A model generated the notes under the pieces. That model was not told the origin of the DNA and ran no database searches. It saw only the letters and a list, made by a program, of their open reading frames with translations. Source: Oscillospiraceae bacterium (GTDB lineage: Bacteria > Bacillota > Clostridia > Oscillospirales > Acutalibacteraceae). From it: a stretch of 64,000 bases of DNA. The stretch is taken from assembly GCA_029219165.1 (NCBI GenBank), contig JAQXSW010000028.1, positions 35,811-99,810 on the forward strand. Direction: 5' to 3'. Below, one piece after another: positions 1-8,881 of this stretch (position 1 is its first letter; each line of letters opens with the position of its first letter). The translations under genes were made by a program, and so were the position numbers.

Positions 1-2402
1 CCGGAGAAGTTAAGGTCAATATCCGGCGATTTATCCCCTTTAAATCCAAGGAATGTTTCAAAAGGAATATCATGTCCGTCACGCCACATTGGAGTACCAC
101 ATTTCGGACAATCCTTTGGAGGGAGGTCGTAACCTGAACCCACCTCACCATTTAGGAAGAATTCAGTATGCTTACACTCAGGATTTGTACATCTGTAGTG
201 TGGCGCAAGTGGATTAACTTCTGAAATACCGGATGCATGTGCAACAAAGGACGAACCAACAGATCCACGGGAACCAACATGGTACCCATGATCTTCAGAA
301 TCCTTAACGAGCTTTTGAGCAATCATATAAAGAACGGCAAAGCCGTGCTTTATAATTGAATTTAGTTCTTTAGACAGACGCTCTGAAACGTATTCCGGAA
401 CCGGATCGCCGTAGAGAGCCTTTGCTTTGTCCCAGCAAAGTTTCTGGAGTTCCTCCTCCGCACCATCAATTGATGGAGGGAAACTTCCTGCCGGTACCGG
501 GCGAATCCTCTCAACCATATCTGCAATTTTATTTGGATTTTCAATTACAACTTTTCTTGCAAGTTCTTCACCAAGATAACTGAAATCAGAAAGCATTTCA
601 TCTGTTGTCTTGAAGTAAAGAGGTGGCTGCATTTCTGAGTCAGTATATCCCTGACCGGACATAATAATTGCACGGAATGCAGCATCATTCTTGTCTATAA
701 AATGTACGTCACCTGTGGCAACAGTAAGTTTACCCGCCTTATCCGCAAGTTCAATAATTCGTCTATTCATATCATCCAAGTCGCGTTCTGACGCAAATCT
801 TGGAGGAAGTGTTATTAATTCCTTTGTTTTTCTGTCTCGGGTAACAGTAGGACGTAAAAGGAAAGCATTGTTCCCATTAGGCTGAATTTCCATATAATCA
901 TAGAAATCAACTATTTCCTGAATGCGTTCAAAAGGTTCCCCATCCAATAAAGCGCGGTAGAGTTCACCTGCCTCACACGCAGTACCTAAAATAAGGCCTT
1001 CTCTGTGCTTTAAAATATCAGACTTTAAAGTTATTGGTCTCTTATAAAAATGCTCTGTATGAGCATTAGAAACAAGTTCATAGAGGTTTTTAAGGCCAAC
1101 ATTATTCTTTACAAGAATAATCTGATGGTAAGTTCTGGTTTCCCTCTCTTTAAGACTTGCAACAATATCTTCCCAATTATTTGGAGCACCGGCTCTTATG
1201 TCATCATATACATAAGACTCAACTCCGTAAATAACCTTAATACCTGTTTTTTCAGATGCAGCAAAAGCTGCCGGATATCCTTGAAGAACACCGTGATCTG
1301 TAATTGCAACAGCTCTGTGTCCCCATTTTGCAGCACGGGAAACAAGTTCACCTGCGTCCGTCATTGCATCAAGAGCAGACATGTTACTATGCATGTGAAG
1401 TTCAACACGTTTTTCCGATGCTTCATCCATAATATCAATCTTTTTAACGGAAGCCATAGCCTTTGCATCTATTACATATTCTTTTCTGTATGTATCGTAA
1501 ATAACATCTCCTCTAATCATGAGGGTAATACCATCTTTAAGAGCGGAAACCGCATTCTTACAGTCTTCCGCTCTGGAGAAGATTTTTACGGGATATGAAC
1601 TGGTGTAATCAGTAATATTAAAGTTAATAATCTTACTTCTTTGATCTTTTGTGTCACGGATTTCAAGGCCAAAAACTGTACCCCAAACAACAACTTGTCC
1701 ATCGTCAAACTTAACGTCTGCAATAGACTTTGGAAGCTTACCGATTTTATTTCCATAAATAATGTGTGCAGTTTCAAGATAAAGTGGAATTCCATCTATA
1801 ATTTTGTGTGGAAGATCAGTTGCCTTTTGCTCAGCTTTCTGAACATTTTCACTCTTTACTTCCTGCTCTGCCTGCTTTTGAAGTTTCTGGAAGTTTTCAT
1901 CGTTTACATCTACTGATAAAACACCACCAAATGAAACATCAATCGCCACGCCATATTTTTCACTTATTATTTTAGATATCATGGCATCTGCTTTTGCCGC
2001 ATTTAGAATATCTCCACCACCATGGGTCAAATTAACGTGAAGTTTCGAGTTGTCTTCTGATAATTCATAAGTTGCTCCATTAAAGAAGCCGTTTGTAACC
2101 GGTAAACGCTCGCGGAGTTCTAAAAGAACATCACCCATTTTTGAAAGGTCAAAAGATGGACTGACAATAGCTATTTTTAGAGCAATGCCCTCAAGTTTTA
2201 AAGCAGAACATACCATATGCTTAAAGCTTTCAAGTTGATTTTCTTCAATTTCAGACATGCAAAGCAGAGACAAGGACATAATCCTTGTCTCTTTATTTAT
2301 TACCATTTCTTTTATTTCGGCATTTATAAAATCTGAAGAATATGTATTATTCAAAAGTTTTGCAAAATAATCCTTCAGTTGTGGTTTTTTGTTGTCAGTC
2401 AC
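1..2402 (-). CDS. polC: DNA polymerase III alpha subunit PolC, 3' end cut by window edge, no exonuclease domain
   Basis: Replicative polymerase of Firmicutes. Translating the minus strand from a GTG at 2402 (preceded by AGGGG, spacing 7) gives about 800 residues with no stop before the window edge. Order of parts: N-terminal PolC domain, OB fold around residues 220-320 (VVVWGTVFGLEIRD), PHP domain starting at ELHMHSNMS near residue 333 and ITDHG, the PHP continuation ending at ATGDVHFI near residue 560, a polymerase region with GSRGSVGSSFVAHASGI, a zinc finger (CTNPEC...CPKC), and the catalytic PDIDLNF right at the window edge. In Bacillus PolC a DEDD 3'-5' exonuclease of roughly 170 residues (DVETTGL motif) is inserted inside PHP. 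Here only about 22 residues lie between GVESYVYDD and the next conserved PHP stretch, so the proofreading domain is absent. PHP metal-ligand residues look intact. The gene is last in the pyrH-ispG block. Confidence 0.95.
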   Translation of the reverse strand, partial: MTDNKKPQLKDYFAKLLNNTYSSDFINAEIKEMVINKETRIMSLSLLCMSEIEENQLESFKHMVCSALKLEGIALKIAIVSPSFDLSKMGDVLLELRERLPVTNGFFNGATYELSEDNSKLHVNLTHGGGDILNAAKADAMISKIISEKYGVAIDVSFGGVLSVDVNDENFQKLQKQAEQEVKSENVQKAEQKATDLPHKIIDGIPLYLETAHIIYGNKIGKLPKSIADVKFDDGQVVVWGTVFGLEIRDTKDQRSKIINFNITDYTSSYPVKIFSRAEDCKNAVSALKDGITLMIRGDVIYDTYRKEYVIDAKAMASVKKIDIMDEASEKRVELHMHSNMSALDAMTDAGELVSRAAKWGHRAVAITDHGVLQGYPAAFAASEKTGIKVIYGVESYVYDDIRAGAPNNWEDIVASLKERETRTYHQIILVKNNVGLKNLYELVSNAHTEHFYKRPITLKSDILKHREGLILGTACEAGELYRALLDGEPFERIQEIVDFYDYMEIQPNGNNAFLLRPTVTRDRKTKELITLPPRFASERDLDDMNRRIIELADKAGKLTVATGDVHFIDKNDAAFRAIIMSGQGYTDSEMQPPLYFKTTDEMLSDFSYLGEELARKVVIENPNKIADMVERIRPVPAGSFPPSIDGAEEELQKLCWDKAKALYGDPVPEYVSERLSKELNSIIKHGFAVLYMIAQKLVKDSEDHGYHVGSRGSVGSSFVAHASGISEVNPLAPHYRCTNPECKHTEFFLNGEVGSGYDLPPKDCPKCGTPMWRDGHDIPFETFLGFKGDKSPDIDLNFS

Positions 2403-2431
2403 TTTTATACCCCTAGCGTTTTAACAAATGA

Positions 2432-3499
2432 TTATAATAATTCAATTTCCTTAAACAGTTCGTCTACCAAGTCCTTTTCAGGAACTTTTCTAAGTATTTC
2501 ACCCTTCTTGAAAATCAGTCCACAGTCTTTACCACCGGCAATACCAATGTCAGCAGTTTTAGCCTCTCCGGGTCCGTTTACAGGGCAACCCATAACCGCA
2601 ACTCGGATAGGTTTTTTAATGTTTTTAAGGCGCGATTCAACCTCTGCTGCAATAGAAATTAAATCTATTTGTGTACGTCCACATGTTGGACAAGAAATAA
2701 GTTGCGCTGCATCCGGAAGAAGGTCAAGTCCACGAAGAATGTCATTTGCAGCTTCTATTTCAAGAACCGGATCAGCCGTCAAAGAAACTCGAATTGTGTC
2801 TCCTATTCCGTCTGCAAGAAGAGATCCAATACCAATTGAAGATTTTATAATGCCCATCTTCTCTGTTCCGGCCTCTGTAACGCCCAAGTGAAGTGGGTAG
2901 TCGCAGTTCTTTGCAACTTCCCTATATGCATTTATTGTATTTCTAACATCTGAGGATTTTATTGAAATTACGGTGTCATAAAAATTACATTCCTCAAGAA
3001 TTTTTGCATGATTAAGAGCACTTTGAGCCATAGCAATTGGTGTAGGACCACCATACTTCTCAAGGAGTTCCTTTTCAACTGAGCCTGAGTTTACGCCAAT
3101 GCGAATCGGAATATTCTTTGAACGACAAGCGTCCGCTACTATTTCGACATTCTCCCTCTTGCCAATATGACCCGGATTAATTCTAATTTTATCTATACCG
3201 GCATCTATACATGCAAGGGCAACCTTATAGTCAAAGTGAATATCTGCTACCAAAGGAATATCTACTGCCTCTTTAAGTGCATAGACTAAATCAACATCAG
3301 AAATACTTGAGATAGCAACACGAATAATGTCACACCCCGCACTTCTAAGTGCCTTTGCCTGTTTAATATTTGCTTCAAAGTCAGAAACCGGAGCATTGAG
3401 CATTGATTGAACTAGGATTCTAGAGTCCCCGCCAAGCTTCAAATTGCCAACAGTTACCTGCCTTGTCTTTCTTCTAAGATGTACAAATTCCATAGTCAT
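2432..3499 (-). CDS. ispG: 4-hydroxy-3-methylbut-2-enyl diphosphate synthase (flavodoxin/ferredoxin type)
   Basis: Penultimate enzyme of the MEP isoprenoid pathway. It reductively converts the cyclic diphosphate MEcPP to HMBPP using a [4Fe-4S] cluster. The 355-residue product has the TIM-barrel N-terminal half (TRQVTVGNLKLGG, VADIHFDYKVAL, KIRINPGHIG) and the C-terminal cluster domain with SCPTCGR and GCPVNGPGEA, which carry the cysteines. Length fits the short bacterial form. An AGGAGG precedes the first ATG with only about 4 nt spacing, so the ATG two codons later (3493) is an equally possible start. It lies 29 nt downstream of rseP and 29 nt upstream of polC, in the same transcription unit as dxr, another MEP gene. 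Confidence 0.97.
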   Translation of the reverse strand: MTMEFVHLRRKTRQVTVGNLKLGGDSRILVQSMLNAPVSDFEANIKQAKALRSAGCDIIRVAISSISDVDLVYALKEAVDIPLVADIHFDYKVALACIDAGIDKIRINPGHIGKRENVEIVADACRSKNIPIRIGVNSGSVEKELLEKYGGPTPIAMAQSALNHAKILEECNFYDTVISIKSSDVRNTINAYREVAKNCDYPLHLGVTEAGTEKMGIIKSSIGIGSLLADGIGDTIRVSLTADPVLEIEAANDILRGLDLLPDAAQLISCPTCGRTQIDLISIAAEVESRLKNIKKPIRVAVMGCPVNGPGEAKTADIGIAGGKDCGLIFKKGEILRKVPEKDLVDELFKEIELL

Positions 3500-3528
3500 T
3501 AGACCTCCTTTTCTCAGAAACTCTAACT

Positions 3529-4581
3529 TTATAATAACTTGATAATATCATTTACAGTTACAACTAATACAAGACCTAAGAGCAATGTCATACCAACTGT
3601 ATTAATTGCATTTTCAACTGCTGTTGGAACCCTTTTACCGGTAACCCACTCTATAAGAATTAGGAAAAATCTTCCTCCATCTAAAGCGGGGAAAGGAATA
3701 AGATTAAATATTCCAACATTTATTGCTATGAATGCCATTATTGTAAGAAGTGATGAGAAGTCCATTGTACTCACAGCATTTGTAGCTGTATCAGCAATAA
3801 TGTCCACTGTTCCAACAGGCCCTGAGAGTTCGTTCAAACTGAAATTCATTGTAACAATATCAAAAAGACTTACCCACACAATTCTGGCAATTGAAAATGA
3901 ATTTAAAAATGAGTACTTAAATACACTTCCAAAAGATGGTTCAACACCTAAAATTGAAAAGTCATAAATTATGGCAGTCTGTCCTTCAATTTCCCTTGTG
4001 TCAAACTTTACACTTTTAATATTCTGTAACTCCCCGTCTCTTTCAATTACGAAATCAATTACAGCATCTTCGTCCCTCATCATAAAATAGCTGAGGTCGT
4101 ATTCTGTGTATACTTTGTCGTTGTTTATTGCAATAATTTTGTCACCTTTTTGAAGGCCGGCCTTGGCACTGGCGGCATTATCCGAAAAGCCGGTTATAGT
4201 TGGAACACCTATAAGATCAGTTGTTCCAAGTATTATTGCCATAATAATTACACCGGTAATTAAATTTACTGTTGCACCGGCTATTATAATAATTGCGCGT
4301 TGCCAAGCCGGCTTTTTTTCAAACGAGTTCTCGTCTTCACTCTCTTCGTCCTCGCCTTCCATGGCTACATAGCCACCAATTGGAAAAGCTCGAAGAGAGT
4401 ATTGGATGTCGCCCTTTTTCTTTTTGAAAAGGGCCGGTCCCATTCCAATTGAGAACTCGTTAATTTTAACTTTGAATATTCTGGCAAATGTAAAATGGCC
4501 AAGTTCATGAGTCATAATAATGACTCCAAAAAGAAGAAGTGCCACAAGTATTGGCCAAATGCTATTTAAAACTGAAAGCAT
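3529..4581 (-). CDS. rseP: Membrane site-2 zinc metalloprotease RseP/RasP
   Basis: Intramembrane protease that cleaves anti-sigma factors and leftover signal peptides inside the membrane. The 350-residue protein shows HELGH at residues 25-29 in the first membrane helix (zinc-binding HExxH), one PDZ domain in the middle (ASAKAGLQKGDKIIAINN), and the C-terminal LDGGRFFLIL motif that supplies the third zinc ligand. A hydrophobic stretch (AIIIIAGATVNLITGVIIMAIILG) forms the second membrane segment. Position between dxr and ispG is the standard Firmicutes arrangement. The single PDZ domain fits the Gram-positive form rather than the two-PDZ E. coli form. Confidence 0.95.
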   Translation of the reverse strand: MLSVLNSIWPILVALLLFGVIIMTHELGHFTFARIFKVKINEFSIGMGPALFKKKKGDIQYSLRAFPIGGYVAMEGEDEESEDENSFEKKPAWQRAIIIIAGATVNLITGVIIMAIILGTTDLIGVPTITGFSDNAASAKAGLQKGDKIIAINNDKVYTEYDLSYFMMRDEDAVIDFVIERDGELQNIKSVKFDTREIEGQTAIIYDFSILGVEPSFGSVFKYSFLNSFSIARIVWVSLFDIVTMNFSLNELSGPVGTVDIIADTATNAVSTMDFSSLLTIMAFIAINVGIFNLIPFPALDGGRFFLILIEWVTGKRVPTAVENAINTVGMTLLLGLVLVVTVNDIIKLL

Positions 4582-4610
4582 TCAAAAACCTCCGGTTAAA
4601 ATGCAGTTAA

Positions 4611-5792
4611 TTAGATATGTTGTGGAAGATCATTTCCTGTTTTTTTCATTACATAGTCACGTGCAGTTCTGTCAACTCGAAGAACATCTGCTAAAGTATA
4701 GTCCTCCAAATTTTCAGTCATTTCCATTGCTTCACGTACAAGTTCCCCTATTTCAAGAAAACCTATTTTACCCTGTCTAAAGAGCATATTTGCCTGCTCA
4801 TTGGCAGAATTTGCAGCAGCAGGATAAAGTCCTCCGCGTCTTATTGCCTCCCTGCAAACTGAAAGACAGGTAAAAGTCTCATAGTCAGGGTTAGCAAAGG
4901 AAAGATTACCAAGAGCGGCAAGATCAAGTTCATCTGTGGGCGATGGAAACCTGTCAGGATATGTAAGTGCATACTGAATTGGTATTTTCATATCAGGAAG
5001 TCCAAGCTGAGCCACAACTGCATTGTCCTCAAACTGAACTGCACTGTGAATAATACTTTCTCTGTGTACAACAACTTTTATTTTGTCCTCAGGAACACCA
5101 AATAACCAACACGCTTCTATTATTTCAAGACCCTTGTTCATCATTGTAGCGGAATCTATTGTTATTTTTGCACCCATATCCCAATTTGGATGCTTTAAAG
5201 CTTGTTCTGCTGTAACATCCTTTAATTCCTCACGAGTTCTTCCAAAGAACGGTCCGCCTGAAGCTGTCAGTAAAATTCTCTTTAAATCCTTTGGTCTTCC
5301 ATATTTATCCCTAGAGCCTTCAAGACACTGGAATATTGCGGAATGTTCACTGTCAACAGGATATATTTTTACACCCTTAACAGCTGCAGCGTGCATTACA
5401 AGTTTACCGCCTGCAACCAAAGTTTCTTTATTTGCAAGGGCAATATTCTTGCCCGCATTTATTGCATCAAGTGTCGGAAGAAGTCCGGCCATTCCAACTA
5501 TAGAATTAAGTACAGTATCAGCATTTTCGTCTGTTGCACATTCGCAAATACCATTTATACCGGAGAGTATTTTAGTGTCCGTATTTGAAACACGACGCTT
5601 AAGTTCATCTGCCGCCTCCTCTGAAAGCATAGCTGCAACCTTTGGCCTAAACTCTCTAATTTGCTTTTCAATAACATCCACACTGCTGTTAGCAGCAAGA
5701 GCAGTTACGTTTATTTTGTGCTTTCTTGCAACTTCTAAAGCCTGAGTACCAATAGAACCTGTGGATCCTAAAATGCTAAGATTTTCAGTCAT
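4611..5792 (-). CDS. dxr: 1-deoxy-D-xylulose 5-phosphate reductoisomerase
   Basis: First committed enzyme of the MEP pathway. It converts DXP to MEP with NADPH and a divalent metal and is the fosmidomycin target. The 393-residue product starts with the NADPH-binding GSTGSIG at residues 9-15 (MTENLSILGSTGSIG). It has PVDSEHSAIFQCL, with the metal-binding DSE, and TASGGPF, and the conserved HPNWDMGAKITIDSATMMNKG substrate region. Only 3 nt separate it from cdsA upstream, so translation is probably coupled. Confidence 0.97.
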   Translation of the reverse strand: MTENLSILGSTGSIGTQALEVARKHKINVTALAANSSVDVIEKQIREFRPKVAAMLSEEAADELKRRVSNTDTKILSGINGICECATDENADTVLNSIVGMAGLLPTLDAINAGKNIALANKETLVAGGKLVMHAAAVKGVKIYPVDSEHSAIFQCLEGSRDKYGRPKDLKRILLTASGGPFFGRTREELKDVTAEQALKHPNWDMGAKITIDSATMMNKGLEIIEACWLFGVPEDKIKVVVHRESIIHSAVQFEDNAVVAQLGLPDMKIPIQYALTYPDRFPSPTDELDLAALGNLSFANPDYETFTCLSVCREAIRRGGLYPAAANSANEQANMLFRQGKIGFLEIGELVREAMEMTENLEDYTLADVLRVDRTARDYVMKKTGNDLPQHI

Positions 5793-5795
5793 TAT

Positions 5796-6638
5796 TTACA
5801 CAACCATTCCATAAATAGTCATAATTACATAAAATGCCGGCATTACAAATATTACGCTGTCAAATCTGTCCATTATTCCACCATGACCGGGAATTAAGTT
5901 TGAATAATCCTTAATTTCATAGTTTCGCTTTATCATTGAAGCAGCAAGATCACCAAATATGCCACAGACCGAAAGAATTGGACATATTAAAATGTAGAAC
6001 CAAATTGGAAGAGCAAACGCCTTAACGGCAAAGAATTTCATGAAGATGAAAAGGAAGAGAGAATTAATTAAAATTACCCCTATTACACCTCCGAAAGCTC
6101 CCTCCCAAGTCTTTTTTGGACTGAGAACCGGAGTCATCTTATGCTTACCAAAAGCCATACCTGAAAGTTGAGCAAAAACATCAGTAAACAGAGCACAACT
6201 TACAGAATAAAGAATTAAAAATACAGTTTCACGTTTATCTATAAAGTCAAATGTCTTATAAAAATCTGCAATAAGGCTTATTGTTGAAAAAGCAGCCGGA
6301 ACGACGAACGATGCATAAATAGTGGCAGCCAAATGCTCAAATGTAATGTCCTGATTATGAATTACAGTTAAGACAACAAGGAACATAACATAAATAATAC
6401 AAAGAATTCCAAGTGGGAACTTTGCTCCATACACTATGCCCAAAGGCAAAACAAACGCAAAAAGAATTGAAACAATTTTAAGTTCAATATTCTTAACTTT
6501 AACTGCCTTTGTAATTTCATAACAGGCAGCTGCAGACAAAATTCCAAAGAAAATATCAAATATAGGTGTAAAAATTTGAGTCCAAACGGAAATTAAAATT
6601 ACCGCTAAAACCACACCAGAAATAACACGTGTTTTCAT
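5796..6638 (-). CDS. cdsA: Phosphatidate cytidylyltransferase (CDP-diacylglycerol synthase)
   Basis: Integral membrane enzyme making CDP-diacylglycerol from phosphatidic acid and CTP. It holds the family signature in its C-terminal part: SPKKTWEGAFGG followed by GDLAASMIKRNYEIKDYSN and IPGHGGIMDRFDS. Multiple hydrophobic helices precede it. I place the start at the ATG at 6638 (MKTRVISGV) because GGAGG sits 6 nt upstream. A longer reading from 6689 would overlap uppS and lacks a good ribosome binding site. That gives 280 residues. It lies in the usual order between uppS and dxr, with 16 nt to uppS. Confidence 0.93.
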   Translation of the reverse strand: MKTRVISGVVLAVILISVWTQIFTPIFDIFFGILSAAACYEITKAVKVKNIELKIVSILFAFVLPLGIVYGAKFPLGILCIIYVMFLVVLTVIHNQDITFEHLAATIYASFVVPAAFSTISLIADFYKTFDFIDKRETVFLILYSVSCALFTDVFAQLSGMAFGKHKMTPVLSPKKTWEGAFGGVIGVILINSLFLFIFMKFFAVKAFALPIWFYILICPILSVCGIFGDLAASMIKRNYEIKDYSNLIPGHGGIMDRFDSVIFVMPAFYVIMTIYGMVV

Positions 6639-6654
6639 TTTGTGCCTCCGTTTT

Positions 6655-7383
6655 TTAGACCGCGCCAAAACGTCTGTTTCGTTTTGCATAGTCCATAATT
6701 GCCCTATCTAAATCATCTGTTGTAAAATCAGGCCACAGAACATCTGAAAACCAGAGTTCTGAATATGCAGACTGAAAAGTCAGGAAATTTGAAAGCCTCA
6801 GTTCTCCTGACGGTCTGATAATTAAATCAGGGTCAGGCATTCCGGCCGTATATAGTCCTTCAGATATAGTCTCCTCAGTAATATCAGACGGTTTCAGCTC
6901 ACCATTCTTAACTCTTTCAGCAATATTTTTTACCGAGCGAACAATTTCCTGACGACCGCCATAATTCAGAGCTATATTAACTATTGTCGTATTCTTGTCA
7001 GTAATATCAAGTTGCGTTGAATCACAAAGCTTTGAAAGTTCTTTTGGAATTGCTTTTGTGTCTCCAAGAAATCTGAGAACATAACCACGCTTTTGTCTGT
7101 CAAATTTTATTTCATCTGCTTCTAAAAGATATTCTTTAAAAAGTTTCATAAGAGCAGCTATTTCTGAAGGTGGTCTTTTCCAATTTTCGGTTGAAAAAGC
7201 ATAAAAAGTAACAACTTCAATTCCAATGTCATGACAGTAGTCGCTTATTGTTCTAAAGACCTTTGCACCCTCAATGTGACCTTTTGACCTGTCAAAGCCA
7301 CGTTCTTTTGCCCATCTTCCATTGCCATCCATAATTATTCCAATATGTCTTGGCATAAATTCTTTTGGAGGGAGATTACCCAT
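6655..7383 (-). CDS. uppS: Undecaprenyl diphosphate synthase (cis-prenyltransferase)
   Basis: Condenses IPP onto FPP to make the C55 lipid carrier for peptidoglycan. The 242-residue protein has the pyrophosphate-binding HIGIIMDGNGRWAK near the N-terminus, YAFSTENWKRP, and the C-terminal block DLIIRPSGELRLSNFL followed by SELWFSDVLWPDF. All five conserved cis-prenyltransferase regions are recognisable. A GAGGCG ribosome binding site precedes the ATG. The gene follows frr after a 54-nt gap that contains a strong hairpin, and is followed closely by cdsA. Confidence 0.97.
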   Translation of the reverse strand: MGNLPPKEFMPRHIGIIMDGNGRWAKERGFDRSKGHIEGAKVFRTISDYCHDIGIEVVTFYAFSTENWKRPPSEIAALMKLFKEYLLEADEIKFDRQKRGYVLRFLGDTKAIPKELSKLCDSTQLDITDKNTTIVNIALNYGGRQEIVRSVKNIAERVKNGELKPSDITEETISEGLYTAGMPDPDLIIRPSGELRLSNFLTFQSAYSELWFSDVLWPDFTTDDLDRAIMDYAKRNRRFGAV

Positions 7384-7411
7384 AATTTTCGCCTCGATTA
7401 AAGTGAAATAA

Positions 7412-7431
7412 GGGCGCCACTATTGGCGCCC
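7412..7431 (-). terminator. GGCGCC-rich hairpin between frr and uppS
   Basis: Perfect 8-bp stem GGGCGCCA / TGGCGCCC with a 4-nt loop, lying between the frr stop and the uppS start. On the minus strand it is followed by TTATTTCACTTT, a poor but T-rich tail. It could be a partial terminator that lowers expression of the distal lipid genes, or a processing site. As the downstream genes continue the operon, full termination is unlikely. Confidence 0.5.
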
Positions 7432-7437
7432 AATTTG

Positions 7438-7992
7438 TCAGATTGACATTATTTCTTTATCTTTTGCTGATGCAACCCCATCTATTTCCTTTATAAACTT
7501 ATCTGTAAGTTTTTGAAGTTTATCTTCAGCAGTCTTTAAGTCATCCTCTGTAATAACGCTGTCTTTCTTAAGTTTTTTAAGATCGTCCATGCCGTCACGT
7601 CTGATATTTCTGATTTGGACTTTAGCATCCTCAGCGCGTTGCTTTATTTCCTTAGCAATTTCACGGCGTCTATCCTCTGTAAGAGGTGGGAATGTAAGAC
7701 GGATAACGTTACCGTCGTTCATAGGATTAATGCCAATATCTGAAGCCTGAATAGCCTTTTCAATTGGCTGAATCATACTCTTATCCCAAGGTTGAATAAC
7801 AAGAACTCTGGCCTCAGAAATACTTATAGCTGCAACTTGATTAATAGGAGTTGCTGTTCCGTAATAATCCACCGAAACCTTATCAAGAACTGCAGGATTT
7901 GCTCTGCCTGCACGAATTGCTGCATAGTCATTTGAAAGGGCGTCAAGCGCTTTATTCATTTTTTCCTCTGCTTTTTTGAATACTGTTTCCAT
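7438..7992 (-). CDS. frr: Ribosome recycling factor
   Basis: Splits post-termination ribosomes together with EF-G. The 184-residue product has the family's length and landmarks: an N-terminal helix (KKAEEKMNKALDAL), IRAGRANPAVLDKVSVDYYG, the PINQVA turn, and NDGNVIRLTFPPLTEDRR leading into the long C-terminal helices. It lies 28 nt downstream of pyrH, as in most Firmicutes, and is co-transcribed with it. Confidence 0.97.
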   Translation of the reverse strand: METVFKKAEEKMNKALDALSNDYAAIRAGRANPAVLDKVSVDYYGTATPINQVAAISISEARVLVIQPWDKSMIQPIEKAIQASDIGINPMNDGNVIRLTFPPLTEDRRREIAKEIKQRAEDAKVQIRNIRRDGMDDLKKLKKDSVITEDDLKTAEDKLQKLTDKFIKEIDGVASAKDKEIMSI

Positions 7993-8020
7993 AAAGTCAC
8001 CTCAAAATTATTATAAAGAA

Positions 8021-8731
8021 TTATTCACTTGTAACTAGTGTTCCAACCTTTTCTCCCTTTACAGCTTTAACAATGTTCTGTGGATCTGTAAGATTGAAAA
8101 CATAAATGTTAATACCATTTTCTCTGCAGAGCGATGCAGCCGCTGCATCCATTACAGTAAGTCCTTTACTTAAAAGATCAGACTGTGTAAGAGAGTCAAA
8201 TTTTACTGCATCCTGGAATTTATTTGGATCCTTGTCATATACACCGTCAACATTTGTTGCCTTAAAAATTACATCTGCCTGAATTTCAGCAGCGCGAAGT
8301 GCAGCTGTTGTATCTGTTGAAAAGAATGGACTTCCGGTTCCACCACCAAATATGGTTACCTTTCCCTTTGAAAGTTCCTTTCTTGCATCTTCACTTGAGA
8401 AACGCTTAGCAATAGGTTCCATTCCAATTGCCGAATAAACTTTTGTAGGTACTCCCATTTGAATTAGAGTGTCTCCAAAAGCAATAGAATTCATTACTGT
8501 TCCGAGCATACCAATTGAATCAGCACGAGTTCTGTCCATTGACCCGCTTGAACGACCCCTCCAAAAGTTTCCGCCGCCAATTACAATACCAACTTCAACT
8601 CCGGCATCTACAACTTCCTTTACAGATTTTGCAATACTTTCAATGACATCAAAATCAAAACCATGTCCTTTTTCACCGGCAAGAACCTCACCACTGAGTT
8701 TTAAAAGAATGCGTTTAAATTCAGCTTCCAT
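8021..8731 (-). CDS. pyrH: Uridylate kinase (UMP kinase)
   Basis: Phosphorylates UMP to UDP. It is a member of the amino-acid kinase family, normally a GTP-activated, UTP-inhibited hexamer. The 236-residue protein begins RILLKLSGEVLAGEKGHGFD and carries the GIVIGGGNFWRG glycine loop, the GMLGTVMNSIAF segment and FGGGTGSPFFSTDTTAALRAAE. First gene of the minus-strand block that runs through frr to polC. A TATAAT-like -10 lies about 50 nt upstream of the start. Confidence 0.97.
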   Translation of the reverse strand: MEAEFKRILLKLSGEVLAGEKGHGFDFDVIESIAKSVKEVVDAGVEVGIVIGGGNFWRGRSSGSMDRTRADSIGMLGTVMNSIAFGDTLIQMGVPTKVYSAIGMEPIAKRFSSEDARKELSKGKVTIFGGGTGSPFFSTDTTAALRAAEIQADVIFKATNVDGVYDKDPNKFQDAVKFDSLTQSDLLSKGLTVMDAAAASLCRENGINIYVFNLTDPQNIVKAVKGEKVGTLVTSE

Positions 8732-8781
8732 AATAAACTCCCTATCATTAAAATATACACATATATTTTACTTTAAAAGCC

Positions 8782-8787
8782 ATTATA
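8782..8787 (-). promoter_or_regulatory. Probable -10 box of the pyrH operon
   Basis: On the minus strand TATAAT occurs 51 nt upstream of the pyrH start. The hexamer 17 nt further upstream (TATTCA) is a poor -35, so this is a tentative call based on the -10 only. Confidence 0.35.
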
Positions 8788-8881
8788 AGTAAATACAAAA
8801 CAGTTGAATAAAATGTAAAAAAGTGATATTTTCTAATTAAACACAAAAAATATAGAGTGTAAGAAAAAGGAGGTGCCCAAG

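Noticed and set aside
1..2402. polC as a frameshifted or pseudogene copy
   Set aside because: The frame is continuous for about 800 residues and all visible catalytic and zinc motifs are intact; only the exonuclease insertion is absent.
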